64,000 bases of DNA, from assembly GCF_963662255.1 (NCBI RefSeq), contig NC_085046.1, forward strand, positions 47,941,797 through 48,005,796, given 5' to 3'. Below, one piece after another: positions 10,576-23,643 of the stretch (position 1 is the first letter of the stretch; every line of letters starts with the position of its first letter). Source of the DNA: Cinclus cinclus. Taxonomy: Eukaryota; Chordata; Aves; Passeriformes; Cinclidae. The notes beneath the pieces were generated by a model, which did not search any database, had not been told where the DNA came from, and saw nothing but the letters and a program-made list of their open reading frames with translations. The translations under genes were made by a program, and so were the position numbers.

Positions 10576-13500
10576 TGTGGTCTCTCAGCTTCACGTTGCT
10601 GCTTTCTGTTGTCACCCAGAATTCACAGCTGGTTTATCAAGTTTCTGTCCAGGTGACAGTATTCACATCCATAGCAATTTGAACTGATTTTAACAGTGAG
10701 ATTTTGTGATATGGTATTAGATGTTTTGCAAAATTGCTGTATATCATAGTTGATCCTTTGCCATATTTCATACATTTTAAAAAACATTCCTTTGTAGCAA
10801 CTTTCTTCAGTATTCTGTTTGCCTGGTGTCTTCCTTTCCTTCCTTCCATTTTTCTGAGATCTACCTTGGGGTTATTGTAAGTGTGGGATTCTCTTCCCCT
10901 CCCCTCTGCCTTCCTCACTTGTTTTAAAAAATGCTAATAATAGTGCATTATGCTTCAACATATTTACTTGGTTAATAAATATATTAAGAGAATTTATTAA
11001 ATACAGAGAACATGTTGCTAAGTCAACTCCACACCTTGTAGTACAATCCTTAATTATGTAAATAATCACCCCACAAACAGTTCCCTTTGGGTTCAACAGC
11101 AGTACATGCACAAGGGAGGATTTCTTATTAAACATTAAAAATTGGGTCCAATGCACAACATAATGAGACTATATTATGGTAATGATGCCTGCCGAGGTAA
11201 AAATAAGGGAGGCAGATGGTAAAGGAGAGAAAAATACCAATATTTATTTTTTTTATTGTGCCAGAAGTTTCCTTTTCCAATTGGACCAGCTTAGTTATCT
11301 CTATAGAGTTTGCTCAAGGTCCAGAGGGTGTAAGACCTTTTAAAGATTCTGCCACAATGCAGCTGCTTGGCTTGATGAAAGGGAAGAACTGACCAGAATG
11401 GTGGGCAGAAACCAGAAGAGGTTAGATCTTCCCCATTCTGGAGCACAAGACAATGTAGTCCTTCAATAACCACAGAGTGGGAGAAGAGTCACTTTAAAAG
11501 GGATAACAGAAAGAAGAACCAAGAATTTCAGTGGTCAGGGAGACATTAAAAAAAAAATAAGGCAAGATTCTTTTTCTTTTCTATCTGAGCTCTCGATACC
11601 ATGAGATTACCCCATTTTCAGTCTTGTGTTTCTCACCATCAGTTTATTTGATGCTGTCTGAAGTAATACAGTCCAGCAAAATAATATATGCCCATTGCTC
11701 CTTTTCACACTGATCCTGCGCTGTGCTTAGAGCTTGGATTTCAAAGTTTCCTATTCATTCCCTGTGTAGAGAGCTAATTACCTTGACTAGACAACAGACC
11801 ATGTCACTCACAGAGTTACACCAACGAGTCCAGAAAATTAACTGAGCATCACATAAATTTCATAAATCTCATTTCAGTGAGATCATAAACTGAAAATTCT
11901 GAAGAGAGTTGTCAATGCTGCTCAGAGGTTTAAATCCAGCAGTCACAATGCCTGAGAAGAGTGGGAGTAAAAATTTTACCTGAATTTTGTCTAAATTGAT
12001 GGGGAGGAGAGTTAATAGCATTAGGAGCATTACAACAGTAATTAGAAATACTAGAAGCCCTGTGCAAAATAAATTAATTGACCCTATACCAAAGATTGCT
12101 TTTTAATGAAATTGCTTTTGATTCACTATGCTTAAAAATGTATTATATAGCAAAAGGTGTGAATCAGATAATTGTGAAATTACTATAAATAACTTTCAGA
12201 TCTTGAAAGCTTCTCATCTTCCTTAAGTGAAGTGTTCCCATCTTATTTCAGAGAAGAAAGGATTTCCATTTATTTTTTTATCTCTTAATCTATAAACTAG
12301 ATTAGCTTCTCATTTGTGCAAATGCAATTCTACTGCAGTCAGAAAGGCTGCATTTTATTTAGAGGTACAAAATAATTGCATTAAATGCACTTGATAGTAA
12401 AAAAAATCTTCTGTCATGCCCTGTTTCCATTAGCTTATACTCTGCTCTCTATGGTGCAATAATTACTTGACTGCACATAGATTGTAAATATCTAGTATAT
12501 TCTGCACTAACTTTCATTTTCAGGGATGTAGCTTTTTTCCAAAAGCATTTTAGGGAAAGTAGGGATGCAATTAGATGTACAGTTTGACTGTGACTATGTG
12601 ACTTTGAGTGGTCACATTTTAGAATACCAAATGACTGTGCAAGGCAAATCAGCCCTAAATTAGTCCTTCTGTGAGACCTTTCATGCCAAGATTAGTCTTA
12701 GAGCAAGTATTCTTTTTTTGCCTATCATCTAAAAACTTATATGCTTTCTCAGTAGAAGAGGCTGATAATGTTGTGGTCCAGAGCAAGGCAGGAAGTTTGG
12801 CTCCCTGAAAGGATCTGGGAAACTGGAGACTTGGAAACTTCAAGGTGAATTGGTGGTTTAGAATTTTTTCAATGCCTTGGTCATTTGAGACATCACTTTA
12901 TGTCCCTTGCTTTTTTAAAAAAAATCCTTTCGTTTCCCTCTCTCTTACATAAAACCAAAGGAAATGGGTCAGCAAAAGGCTATGGCTCAATTTCTCTAAG
13001 AGGCAAGTTGGATTAACAGGAGAAATGAAAGAGCTTTGTGCCTTGCTCATCCTTTTCATAAAGACCTGAAAATTTAATCACACGTATTCTTGGTTTTCAA
13101 TAGTCAAAGCTGAAATGATAGATTTCCATCAGGCTTAGTTTTTTTACTGGTGGACAGGCCACAAAATCTAGAGGTCATGTTGCAAACAGACTTTGCCTTG
13201 AAACTGTTGCATATCTCACACTCCTGCTTCTTTACAGTGAAGAGATGGAAAATCAGCATTTGAATTGAAGTATGTCTTGTATTTCAAGTAACCCTACCCT
13301 GCAGAGGGTTTCTTCTCTGTATTTCAATAGGCAGCAGGGCTAATTATTATTACTGAAGGCTGCCGAGACAGTTAAGTGTTTATGGATGTGCTCTGGCTTG
13401 TAAAAATGAAAGAAGAGGAACATGTTCAGTTCCTGTTTATCTAGGCTTGTACTATGGCTCAGAGTGGCAGGGATGTGAAAGATATTTGGATTAATGAAAT

Positions 13501-16500
13501 AAGAGGGTGTCAGCACCAAGTCACTGTGGAAGGGAGACTATAATGCTGAAGGGCCTTATGAACAAATTTAAACAAATGTTAAGATTTGAGGAGAGATACA
13601 AGTATGTTCTCAAGATCCATGTATGACCCGTGGCATGAACTGAGCACAAAAAGAAAATTCATATTATAGTTAAGATCCCAAATTCACTGTTCACCTACTA
13701 TATGCCAGCTTGCTAAATGTTTATGCGTTATTTGTATGCAAACGTGATAGAGCACACTGGTGGAAGCCCATGTGATCCTGGTCTAACTGATGTTAGTCCA
13801 GGGTCTCTAAGTCCTATGAATAAAACAGATAAAATAAAATTTCTGTCTATTTTTTTTCCCCCATGAAATAGCCTCTAATAACATTAGGCGAATTTGTGCT
13901 ATCTCCTGTAATGGACAATGAATTGTATTTATGGGTAGAAAAGCAGTCCTAGTTTGACTTCCCTTCCATGAATGCAACATTAATTCTTCTTCCCTTTCAG
14001 GAGTGAAGAACAAAGTGCTGTAGAGCAGCTTCTCTGGCGTCAGAGCCCACGGCAGTTATGTCTGCAACTTAGTGAAGCAAGTTTTTATCCCATTTTCACA
14101 AATGAAGATAAATCCCTGCTACTAAAAAAGGCAAGATAATGTTTTAATTATTTTTATTTTATATTCAGAAACACCTCAGTTAATAGAAACATCAGTGTAG
14201 GTACTGCAAACTGATCTAATGTGGTAAGGGAGACACAAGACAAGATAAGCATGGTAACTCAAAATGATCTTTCCAGTCATGTTTCAAAGATTTCTGTCAC
14301 TGTGAACCTGAAAAGACAGGTATCCTTTCAAGCGCTTTGGATAAATGTCTGGTCATGATGTCAGAAATGCATGGGTGTTTCAGGGAACCAACACAATTCA
14401 AAGGACAGACATTAAAACACATTTTTAACTATATAGGACCTGTTTCCCCTTTCCCATATGTTTAGTAGATCAATATTAGCTCCTCTACAGTCAATAGAGC
14501 TCACTGATGCAAAACTTCTGAGTGCATGTTCTTAATGATTCATAGTTTTGAATCCTGACCAGTTCTGTAATTCAACCCTCACAAAAGCAAACAACCTTCT
14601 GCCAATCTGCTCTTTCTTCTCTCATCCTGTTATTTGTTAGGCATCTGTAGCCCACTAGCTGGCTTGATATGGTATTAATAAATCAGCCAGATCTGCTGAT
14701 AAGAAATCGAATGCTCTGGTAAACAACTGATTATTTTTTGTCCGTGACATCAACAACAAAGTCAAACAGGGTACTGGAAAAAGGATAATTCCCATGACCA
14801 TGCTAAAAGATTGCATGGTTATGTAGAAAACGAGAAAAGCTGCTTCAAAGCACTGATCAGGAATGTTCTGAGTAATTTCCAGCAGACACATGCCACCACG
14901 TCTTCTGCTCCACCAGCGACATATAAACTTACATGGCTGATCACTCCATGCCCAATCTGGCCACCAAGGGAACTTGTCTGATCTCACCATCTTTTCCTCC
15001 ATAAAAGCAGTACCTCGGGGTATAGGAGAGCACAAGGGGCTATTGTATTAATTTACTTACCTACAATGAAACTGTTGCAAGTGGTTGCTGTCCCTCCCCG
15101 GCTAGGAGAGGGCCTTTGTGGGAAGATCTTTTGCGGCTGAGCAGGTGTCTGTCGGCACCCAAGGCTTCTTCTCACTGCTGGTGACTTGTGCCAGTCATGT
15201 TGGTATGGGCAGAATCCCCACAGTTAGAATATGTGTGATTTGCAATCTATGTGTGTTTTATATTATATGTGCTTTACATTACTGTGATATCTCTGGCTTT
15301 ATTAGGGTTGCTCTGACACCCTGTGTGACATCAAACCTTTCTCCTCCTCCCCTTCCTCTCCCAGTGACTGCTTGATATTCAATGGTTTCGAGGCTGAGAT
15401 TTACTGTGGTTAGAGAATTGAAAACTCTGACTAATGCTGTAAACACTTGGGCAGCTCTTCTTGACAAAGTAAGTGCCATTTTTAATTCTTAAAGTCATTC
15501 AAACTCTTTGTTCCTCTTTGTTCTTTGAATACTCTGCATAGGAATAAGGATACTTACAGGGAAATACCTCTCAGTGATTGAATACCATTTTAGGTCTCAG
15601 GTTAATAACAATGATTTTCAATGACAATTCAGATATTAAGTTCTGACATGACCCTTATACTGTCTTTCACATTTCCTGTGTTTTTCCTGGTCTGGCAGTG
15701 CTACTGCTTTTTTGAGGCTAGTAGGCTCTGTGCAGAATGAAGATATTTTTCTAAGTCTTCTCTTTGTCAAACTCTATCATTCTTCTGCCATCTTGTTCAA
15801 TTCATCAGTTACCCTTGCTCCTCAAAACATTACAGAAAAATCTGAATTTTTCTCATCTTTGAGATCTTGGGGCTTTTTATGTCTTCTTTTGGCTGAAAGA
15901 ACTTGTCACTGTCCTTGGCTTTGTTCTCTGAAAGCAATAACACGAGCTGAAAAAAAATTCTCAGAAACCATCTTTTTGATGAGTTTCTGAGTAACTGTCT
16001 TGCTGAAAGTAGTTTCTGATGCTTCTGCAATAATTTTTAATGCTTTTTCCAGCACAAGATATTTCAGCACCTAAATTGCAACTAGTTCTGTAGCTAGTAT
16101 TCAACTTCTCTCTGTTGCCTGCACAGGTAACACAATATCCCTTAAAGGAGGTCACATATTATTTGTTTTTAAAGTGTGTTCTAGGATCTTTTATTGAATC
16201 CCTGGGGCTTCCTGCTGAAACTTCTTTTGTGCTGGGTGGGAAAGCCGTAGAACTTATATTCTTTTCAGTAAGTTTCAGAATGTGACTATCCTGATCTGAA
16301 TGTCTGTGGTATCTCTAAAAGTCTGTCTGTGAGAGATCTTGTGTCTGTGGACTGTCAGAACACAGCATGTTTGAATGGGTCTGTTTACAGGTGATTCACC
16401 TCCTTGTGAGTATCTCTTGTTATGACTTTACAACAAGATTAGAGCTGTATTTGCCTAGTGATGAACTGGAACCTCTGCGTCAATATTAGCAGTTCTTAAT

Positions 16501-18852
16501 ATAACTTGAGTTTAACAGAGATACTCTGAAAACTTCTCTGTTCCAGTCCTGACCATTCTAGATCTTAAGCTGGTATCTTCAGCACAGAATTTTTATGTGT
16601 ACAACATAAAAAATGAAAATTAAAGAATAAGGAGAAATCTAGAATAATTTTTATATGCTGTTATTTGTTCCATGTTAATTTCAACCAGTTTCTAGTCTTC
16701 TGTCTTGTAATATCATCAAATGCATCCTTTATTAGAGAACAAGACAGAGTGCTTAGCAAAGGATTACTTTCACATTGTTGCACTAGAACTCCTCTACAGA
16801 CAGAGACAGGGATTTGATAGTGTCCTTGGGCTAGCATCCTTTTTTCCCAGAATGTATCTTCTCACACAAAAGTGACTTGGAAACTCAATCTTCTCTCCTG
16901 ACAATCAGCCTCACCATCAACCTGGCTGTAACATCTTCTTAGGTGGGCATATATGAACTTCACTAGGTAGAGGATGTTTTTCTTTAAGGAATACGTATGT
17001 AGGAATCCTAAACATTCTAATTACTAACAGTGATGTTCCATTAATGGATCTCTTCTTGTCTTGAAATTTTAAGCTTTTTCCCAAATGCATGAATCTCCAT
17101 CCCTTCCTTCTCTGCCTCTTGCATCGCACCTGTTTTGAAAAAAAAATTTCTTAATCCATCTTGTTTCACCTGCCCTACCCTGGCAGGGAGTGAGAGGTCA
17201 GATTCTAGTCTCTGTGAGAGTCTTTCAAGACTCCCAAGTCATCAGGAGAAGCAGGATTAGGACCTGTTTGGTCTGAGCCATGAGCTTTTGGCAGTTAACA
17301 CTTTTGCCCACACAAAATCTCAATGGCATCTCTGGGATTTTACTCAATGGGGATGAAGGCCATCACATTTACAGCAAGGATGGAGCTCAAGTATTTCATT
17401 TATTCCTCTGGGATTCCATTCTTTTTCAGGATAATAGAGGCCATTGTCAGTGTTATTCTACTCCCAGTTGTTTCAAGGATAATCAAAGCTGAAGTGCCAT
17501 ATACACTTGCTCAAAGAAAGATGTAACCTGTTCTGTTGCCTTTCCAGTGGTATTAACAAAAGTTGTGTGTCAAGTGGGAGAGTGAGTGAGTGGGCCAACA
17601 CAAGATGACTTTCCAGGGTATATATATCCTGGCATTTCTGAGTATGGAAAACAAGGCAGAACAAAAGGACAGGTGGCATGCCCAGTGAAAGGCTAAGGAT
17701 AACAAACAATACACAAGTTGCCTAGATTTAGGTTTCAGCATTGTGGCAATTTGGGCATGAAAGCATACCAGCTCTTACAACAACATCTGATTTTTTTTTC
17801 CTAGAAGGTTGCTTATGTTCTAGAAAAGTCATTACAAAGTTAGTTTTATTTTAATTTAATTTAAAACCATCCACCCTTTGATAACATCATAGTCATTTGG
17901 AGAGAAAAATAAGAGGCCTGATAATTAACTTAGTTTTGTGTGTTTATCTACAGAGCCACTACAGAAGCAAGAGATTTGAGAGGACTGTTCCTTCTCTTTG
18001 TTTGCCTTCCAGTTGCTAAACATGCCATCTCTTCTGTTCTTCAAAGGAAGCAGCAGAGGTGATAAGTCACGATCTGCTCACTGTACTCTGCTTGTGTATT
18101 CCATTCAGTATGAAATACTGGAAATAAAAAAAGTACTTTCCTTAAAAAATGGGCAAAGTTTGCACAAATATTTATTAGTTGTAAGCAATGCTTGAAGTCA
18201 CATAATGCCGTAAAAGACCCCACCCGACAAATACAAAGTTCATAGGAAGACCTTTGAAACAAATGTTTAAGTCAGATTATTCAATAAAGAAAACCAAACA
18301 AACAAACAAACCATCAAAAACAACTTAAAAAACTTGTGGTGGTAGTTGTACCATGGAGGTCTTTATAGTGGGGGCAAAGCTGGGCTGCAGCATTCCTCCC
18401 AAGGGAAGGTGTGTGGCTGGTCTTGGACCCACTACATCCAGAGCAAACAGGAGGTCTGCTGGGTGGGAATGGGTTGCAGTGCTGAGACCTGAATCACAGG
18501 GGAGTTGCTGTGGGTATCTGTCCTTCCAGGATGCCAGTGGGCAGAGCTGGCTGGTGGTCTAGGACTGTTTATCAGAGGACTAACAATGAGTGGATGCTGC
18601 AAAAAAAATACAAGTGTTTGATGCTCAAGAACCAGCATAACTTCACTTGGTAACAGGGGGCTTCATGCTGCACTTACAGTTATTTGACTATTCCTCTAGG
18701 ATACTAGAAAGATAAACTGTGTCCACAGCCTACTGCCAGGGGTTGGATGACGGGCGGAAACTTATCCTGAGACATGTTTTCCCCCTTTAATTTCATTTTT
18801 CAGAAGCTCAATTTTCTCTAACTATCATTCTTATCATGAGTCATACCCCATG
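10576..18852. other. Intergenic sequence, no gene recognised
   Basis: About 8 kb in which I see no coding exon, RNA gene or clear repeat family. The longest minus frame (14655-15035, 126 codons) has no recognisable domain and no splice or codon evidence. Other short frames at 15118, 15712 and 17280 are likewise unsupported. Confidence 0.55.
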
Positions 18853-18947
18853 TACTCAGCAGTAATAGTGTATGCAAAGAGAATTTTACCAGCCAACATA
18901 TACTGAGCAGTAATAGTGTATGCAAAGAGATTGTACCAGCCAACATA
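18853..18947. repeat. Tandem duplication, 48-bp and 47-bp units
   Basis: Two adjacent copies, 18853-18900 and 18901-18947, share TACTSAGCAGTAATAGTG at the start and ACCAGCCAACATA at the end. They differ by about one substitution and a short indel. The near identity points to a recent duplication. It sits at the left side of the second-family LTR copy and may be part of it. Confidence 0.9.
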
Positions 18948-18959
18948 GCCGAAGAAAAC

Positions 18960-19492
18960 ACTATCTTGGTTTACAATACAATATATAAATTCTATTACCA
19001 TCTGAGAAGGGTGATCATCCTTATCTCTGTGGGAAATGTCTTCTGTTGATGGGCCACTGAGTCCTACTGTATAACTGATAAGATTACATCATCCCACTGG
19101 GAGATGCTCCAGCCAGAAGAAGGAGCCAAGCCTTTCCTACCTAGATAAAAACTGAGGTTTAGAATGCCAAAAACAGCCTTTTCCCACTGGATTCCAGAGA
19201 AAGAACCAGGCTTTTTCCCCCACATCATCGCTAGACCTTTCGGAAGAAAACTGCACCTTCTACAATACCACTACTTCAACTGAACCGCATCTAAAATCCA
19301 AGAGGTCTATAGCTACCATCTGATTGGACTGCACCAGCACCCTGACTGTCAGGATATCAGGTTGTATTCTGACTCTGTCAGTGGTTTTCTTTTTTATTAT
19401 TGCATATATTTTGTTTTTCCTTTTTCTCTTCCCTATTAAAAATTGTATTACTGACATGAAGTCTCACTGGTTTTGCTTTTCAAACCAGTACA
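18960..19492 (+). repeat. LTR, family B copy 1
   Basis: About 530 bp that align in the same orientation with 25222-25727. Shared blocks include CTTATCTCTGTGGGA, the CTAGATAAAAACTGAG block, the CTGACTCTGTCAGTGGTTTT block, a T-rich stretch, ATTAAA (19435-19440) and an end GGTTTTGCTTTTCAAACC. The ATTAAA close to a TG/CA-like end suggests an avian LTR, plus-oriented. The left boundary is uncertain; TGTACT at 18851 would mirror the AGTACA end, in which case the tandem duplication is internal. Confidence 0.7.
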
Positions 19493-20193
19493 AACAGCAT
19501 TTTTGGAAAGTGGATCTGCTATATTGCAGCAGAGGTAGTTTCAGAGCAGAGCAAGTTCTTCTTCAGCAGAGCAAGTTCCAAATATTAATAAAATTGCTAC
19601 CTGAAATTTTTTTTCCCTAGACGTACTTGCAGTTCTCTGAGATTTATTTCCAGTTCAAGAAAATGTGATACAGCAGCCTTAAAATACATCACAGATCATT
19701 GCAGAACAATTCCTCTCTGAAGCCATCAGGACTGTAATTAGTTTAATGTCCACTAAATGACAGCTCATTATGTGAACCTTAGTCACAGCTGCTTTGGGTG
19801 TTATCAGTCTTTCAAGACTTAGAATGAGCCAAGTAATGCATAAATGGCGTTTATCTTTGCAAAGCAAATATGTTAGAGACCTTATTACGAACTTCTCCAA
19901 TTTCCTCCAGACTGATGCTTTAGATCAACCTGGCTCTGTATGCTTTTGCCTAGGAGCTGATCAGGATATGTATGCAAAAAAATGATAATTGCAACAAATG
20001 CTGAACTTTGAATAGAAGTCATCAAAGATTTATCAAAATCAGTCTTTTATATAACAGGAATTAAAAAGTAATGACTGGATTCATAACACACATAGCAGAG
20101 GAATCACTTGTCAGTTCCAAGGAGTGTGTGGATGCCTTTTTATAGTCATGCATGAAAACTCTAAGGGGATTCTTTAAGGTTTTTTTTCTCTTC

Positions 20194-20219
20194 TTTTTTT
20201 TTTTTTTTTTTTTTTTTTT
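20194..20219. repeat. Poly-T run (26 nt)
   Basis: Uninterrupted T homopolymer, preceded by TTTTTTTTCTCTTC. On the minus strand it is a poly-A run, but no retrotranscript is recognisable next to it. Confidence 0.9.
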
Positions 20220-20913
20220 AATGAAGGGGAGAGTAATGACTAATTTATCTGAAAACCACCATTCCAGGACCAAAGTCTGTTCCAAGAGGTAACTTCCAAG
20301 AGGTCCTGACCTTTGATGGTTGTGTGCCAGGATTCAGTAAGGGATGCTTATTTGAGGCACAGAGAAGATTAAAACTTCGTTCTCTGTACAGACTGTGAGT
20401 TATTCAGTAACAGCCAAGAGAGAAATTCTGAAAATATGACTGCCTATATATAAAATCTTAGTCCACTTTCCTTCTTTCTTCTAGATAGAAACAATCTATG
20501 AATTGTCAACAGATGATATTGATGAATTTATAATTAATTTTTCCTTCTGGAAACTTTTTCCTTTCTCAAGTTTCCTCTGAGACCAAAGGGTTTTTATAGC
20601 AGCTGCTTCAATAGCAAATTTGGATTGTGACAGCAGCATAGTGTGTTTTCCCTTTGTCATACCAGACCGTGGCTGAAAACACAAATAGTCTCAACAGGGA
20701 AGAATAGCAGACCCTGCAAATAGACACCTCATAACCTCCTACATTGTCTTTAAACATCTAAGTAAATAAGAAGCACCATCTATTACCAAGTTAATTTTTT
20801 TTCTATATGCCATTTTCTTATAGAAATGGCAATATGAAGTAGCTGAAGTTGGGATTTTTTTTTTTTTGATCTTCCAACTCAGAATACACCATCACAAAAT
20901 TTTTTGCATGTTG

Positions 20914-20918
20914 CATGT
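20914..20918. repeat. Target-site duplication CATGT, left copy
   Basis: Five bases that match 21627-21631 exactly, on either side of the family A LTR copy 1. Confidence 0.85.
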
Positions 20919-21626
20919 TGTCCTGGTTTGAAAGACAGGTATTTGCTAAGAAAGGCAGAACCCTCGCTTTGCAATGGAGATAATCTCCCCTCCCTCCAAA
21001 TTATTATAATTTTGGAATTCAGGGAGCTGTCATGCAAAGATATGGGAATAGGAATAACAGTTCTTTACTAATATATCTAACAAGACAAACAAAAACAACA
21101 ACAGGTAAGAAATTAACAACAAAGAGAACAGTAATTCAGTCCCAGTCCTTTTTTGGCTGCAGGCACCCTCTCCCTGTGCTGTAGTTACCGGTGGTGCGGG
21201 CGGGCAGGTCCCGCAGAGCTGCAGGAGGGCTGGGGGGCGATGGCGGCATCCCATGTGGGAGAAGGATGGAGGAGACACTCATGGTGTCGGTGTCGGTTGC
21301 GACGCTCAGCAGGTGCCTGGAGATGGCAGGTTAGGAGCAAGAGGGCAGCAGTGCAGAGTCCGACAGCAGTGAGGATGGCTCCCAGTGCTCGGATGGCAGG
21401 GAATGGGGGGACAGTGGCAGTGGTTCTAGTTCTCCAACTCCGCAGCCAAAATGGGACAAGCCAGCGCCTCCCATCTCCTCTTCTGTCTTTTTGGATATTG
21501 TGGGATTTCCTTCTTCCCAACCCCCCTCCCCACCTTCCCCGTGCCACTAGGGCCAAGTCAAGATGCTTCTTAGCATGACAATGGGGAAAATTACACAGAG
21601 AGAAAATGGAAAACCAACCCCCAACA
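20919..21626 (-). repeat. Solo LTR, family A copy 1 (minus orientation)
   Basis: A 708-bp element opening TGTCCTGGTTTGAAAGAC and closing CCAACCCCCAACA. It is flanked by the perfect 5-bp target duplication CATGT (20914-20918 and 21627-21631). It is the reverse complement of 23644-24348 along its whole length, with substitutions and small indels. On the minus strand the TG...CA ends, a GC-rich middle and an AGTAAA polyadenylation-like hexamer near the 3' part support this orientation. No internal retroviral sequence adjoins it, so it is a solo LTR. The 5-bp duplication fits ERVL-type integrases better than 4-bp or 6-bp classes. Confidence 0.88.
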
Positions 21627-21631
21627 CATGT
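21627..21631. repeat. Target-site duplication CATGT, right copy
   Basis: Pairs with 20914-20918 and fixes the LTR boundaries. Confidence 0.85.
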
Positions 21632-23638
21632 ACATGCTGTATCAAATTTATGTCATAGATGTGTGGAGCTTAATGAAGAGGGGAAAGTAACCCATGTGAA
21701 AACTGATTGCAGTTAAAAGATTGTTTGCTGGTCAAGTCTTATCTCCTTATGACTTTTATGAATGCAGCTTTTTTATTGCTGAACATGATAAAAAACATTT
21801 CATCCCCAATTGTTCTTAACATAAGACTTTTCAGAGGAAAGGCCTCATAGGAATCTGTTCAGTATTTTTAGATTGTGGGCAGGTTTTATTGTGTTGTGTT
21901 GGTTCTTCAAAGCAGTCTATTTCCTCAGTTTTTTGGCACCTCCTTCAGAAAGGACATAAAAGCTGAAGGTGTTGCAGTCATTTTGTCTGCCCAGTAAGAC
22001 AACCTCCCTGTAAGTCTACAGCAAATGTGGGAGAGGTGTTCAGCAGAAACTTCCCAGACAGCTCTTTACACAGAGGAAAGCTTGTGTGAAAAGAAAGATG
22101 GTGGAATTGTCAGCAGATGTGCCAAAAGCACAGGATAAATAAAAAACAAAATTCAGCAAAATATAAAATGAGAGGTCATACAACTCAGCAGCTGCAGCAT
22201 TCCAGGATATATACCCGGCAGTGTCTTCTGAGTTTAACTGGGATAGAAAACTTTGTCACAAATATACATAAAGCAATCACTGTAATGTTCTGCTCTGGGA
22301 GCCTGAAAGGTGCTGCTGATTGGTTCTCACTGCTTCATCTATGCAGTACGGGCACAGTACTACATATTAAGGAGGAAAGGCAGAGCCAGAGATTTCCAGA
22401 TGAATAATTTGAAACAATAAATAAACTGGGATTATCACTATAAACTTTTTTCTCCATTCTTGTACTGTTTTTTCTTTTTACTTTATGACTAATTTTTTAC
22501 TTTCCATCTTCATCAGCTAAGATTCTTCACTCATTTTTTCTTAATAGCAGTCCAAATCTGTTGCCTGTTACCTGGTATTTATTTTAAATGAAGAATCTGT
22601 CCCCATTTTACCAATTTCAATTAATTGTCATGCTTAAATTATCTTCTCCAATCCTCTTTAACCCCAAGGCAACTCCTATCTGCTGCCTTGACAGGTGATT
22701 AATGACTTTCCATTCCTGGGACCAATGTGAAAGACAAAAGAGAAATAATACAACCAAAGAAAGACTCTCTTTTTTAAACCTTTCTTTCACCTCAATAATT
22801 TCATATAGGAAGACAAGAAGGGTAATAAATGTTTCACTCTTCTTCAAGGAACATCAGCTTTGCTAGTGTCCAGTGCTAATTTCCTGAAAAACATTTAAAT
22901 GAGGGAACACAACTTAAAAAGATAGTTATTTTCTCTTGTCAAGTTGAAGTGGTGGCACAAAATAGATTTGTTCTGTGCCTGTTGACACTGTTAACATCAC
23001 CTTCCTTCAAGCTCTTATGTTGCTCCTCAAAATCCAGACAAGCCTAAGAACAAGAGCAATGCTTTTTGTGTGTGTAACTTCAGAGTTAATCTGATTCAGT
23101 CTACAGTGATTTATAGAGCACTAATTGCTGCCTAGTGTCTGTTTTGTGGTAACACTTTGTACTTAGGAGGTGCAAGACTCAAAGTGCTTTACAATCTGGA
23201 CTCACCCATGGACATAGGATATGGTGTCCTATGTTTAATGGATTTTTATCACCCTTGTGAACTTGTTCTCAGTCCTCAGTAACATGGATGAACACAGATG
23301 CAAACTTCACACAGAATACAACTGTTGTGATATTCCATGCAGGAAACAGGGGATTAAAATTGATCTGTAAAGTCTTCTTTCTTCCCTTCATCTTCTCTAG
23401 GGCAACACCGAACACGCAAACACACCCTGTCTATTTGAGTGATGATCTGTCATGTTGGGCATTTTTTCAAGTGCTTGACAGTGATTTTGACAATCACCTG
23501 TGGCTTTTACACACTTGAAGGCTCCTTGTGCCATTCCCTCCATGGTGAGAGCTGCCTCTGTTCCCTCAGTGTCACATAATCTGACCAGTGAATATCAGCT
23601 GGGCCTCCTTCCTACAATAACATCAAACCCATGGTTAA
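21632..23638. other. 2.0-kb spacer between the opposed family A LTRs, no gene recognised
   Basis: A/T-rich sequence with no retroviral interior or host exon that I can recognise. Each LTR has its own target duplication, so this spacer predates both insertions. Confidence 0.6.
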
Positions 23639-23643
23639 CTAGA
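23639..23643. repeat. Target-site duplication CTAGA, left copy
   Basis: Matches 24349-24353 exactly, on either side of the family A LTR copy 2. Confidence 0.85.

Larger units (their letters stand above)
19493..20918. other. Spacer between LTRs, no gene recognised
   Basis: No pol, gag or host exon is visible here. It includes a run of 26 Ts at 20194-20219. It may be host DNA or unrecognisable interior of an old provirus bounded by the family B LTRs. Confidence 0.5.

Noticed and set aside
14655..15035. 126-codon minus frame with a hydrophobic stretch
   Set aside because: No recognisable family, no splice or promoter support; length alone is not convincing in 64 kb.
19679..19900. Minus-strand PDGFREE-like stretch after a TTACAG, tested as an exon
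   Set aside because: A stop follows after a few codons and there is no similarity to STAC or another family I know.
20194..20219. Poly-T run considered as the poly-A tail of a processed pseudogene on the minus strand
   Set aside because: No cDNA-like sequence and no target duplication were found beside it.
21153..21578. 141-codon plus frame
   Set aside because: It lies wholly inside the GC-rich part of solo LTR copy 1. A long frame on the other strand also exists, so composition explains it.
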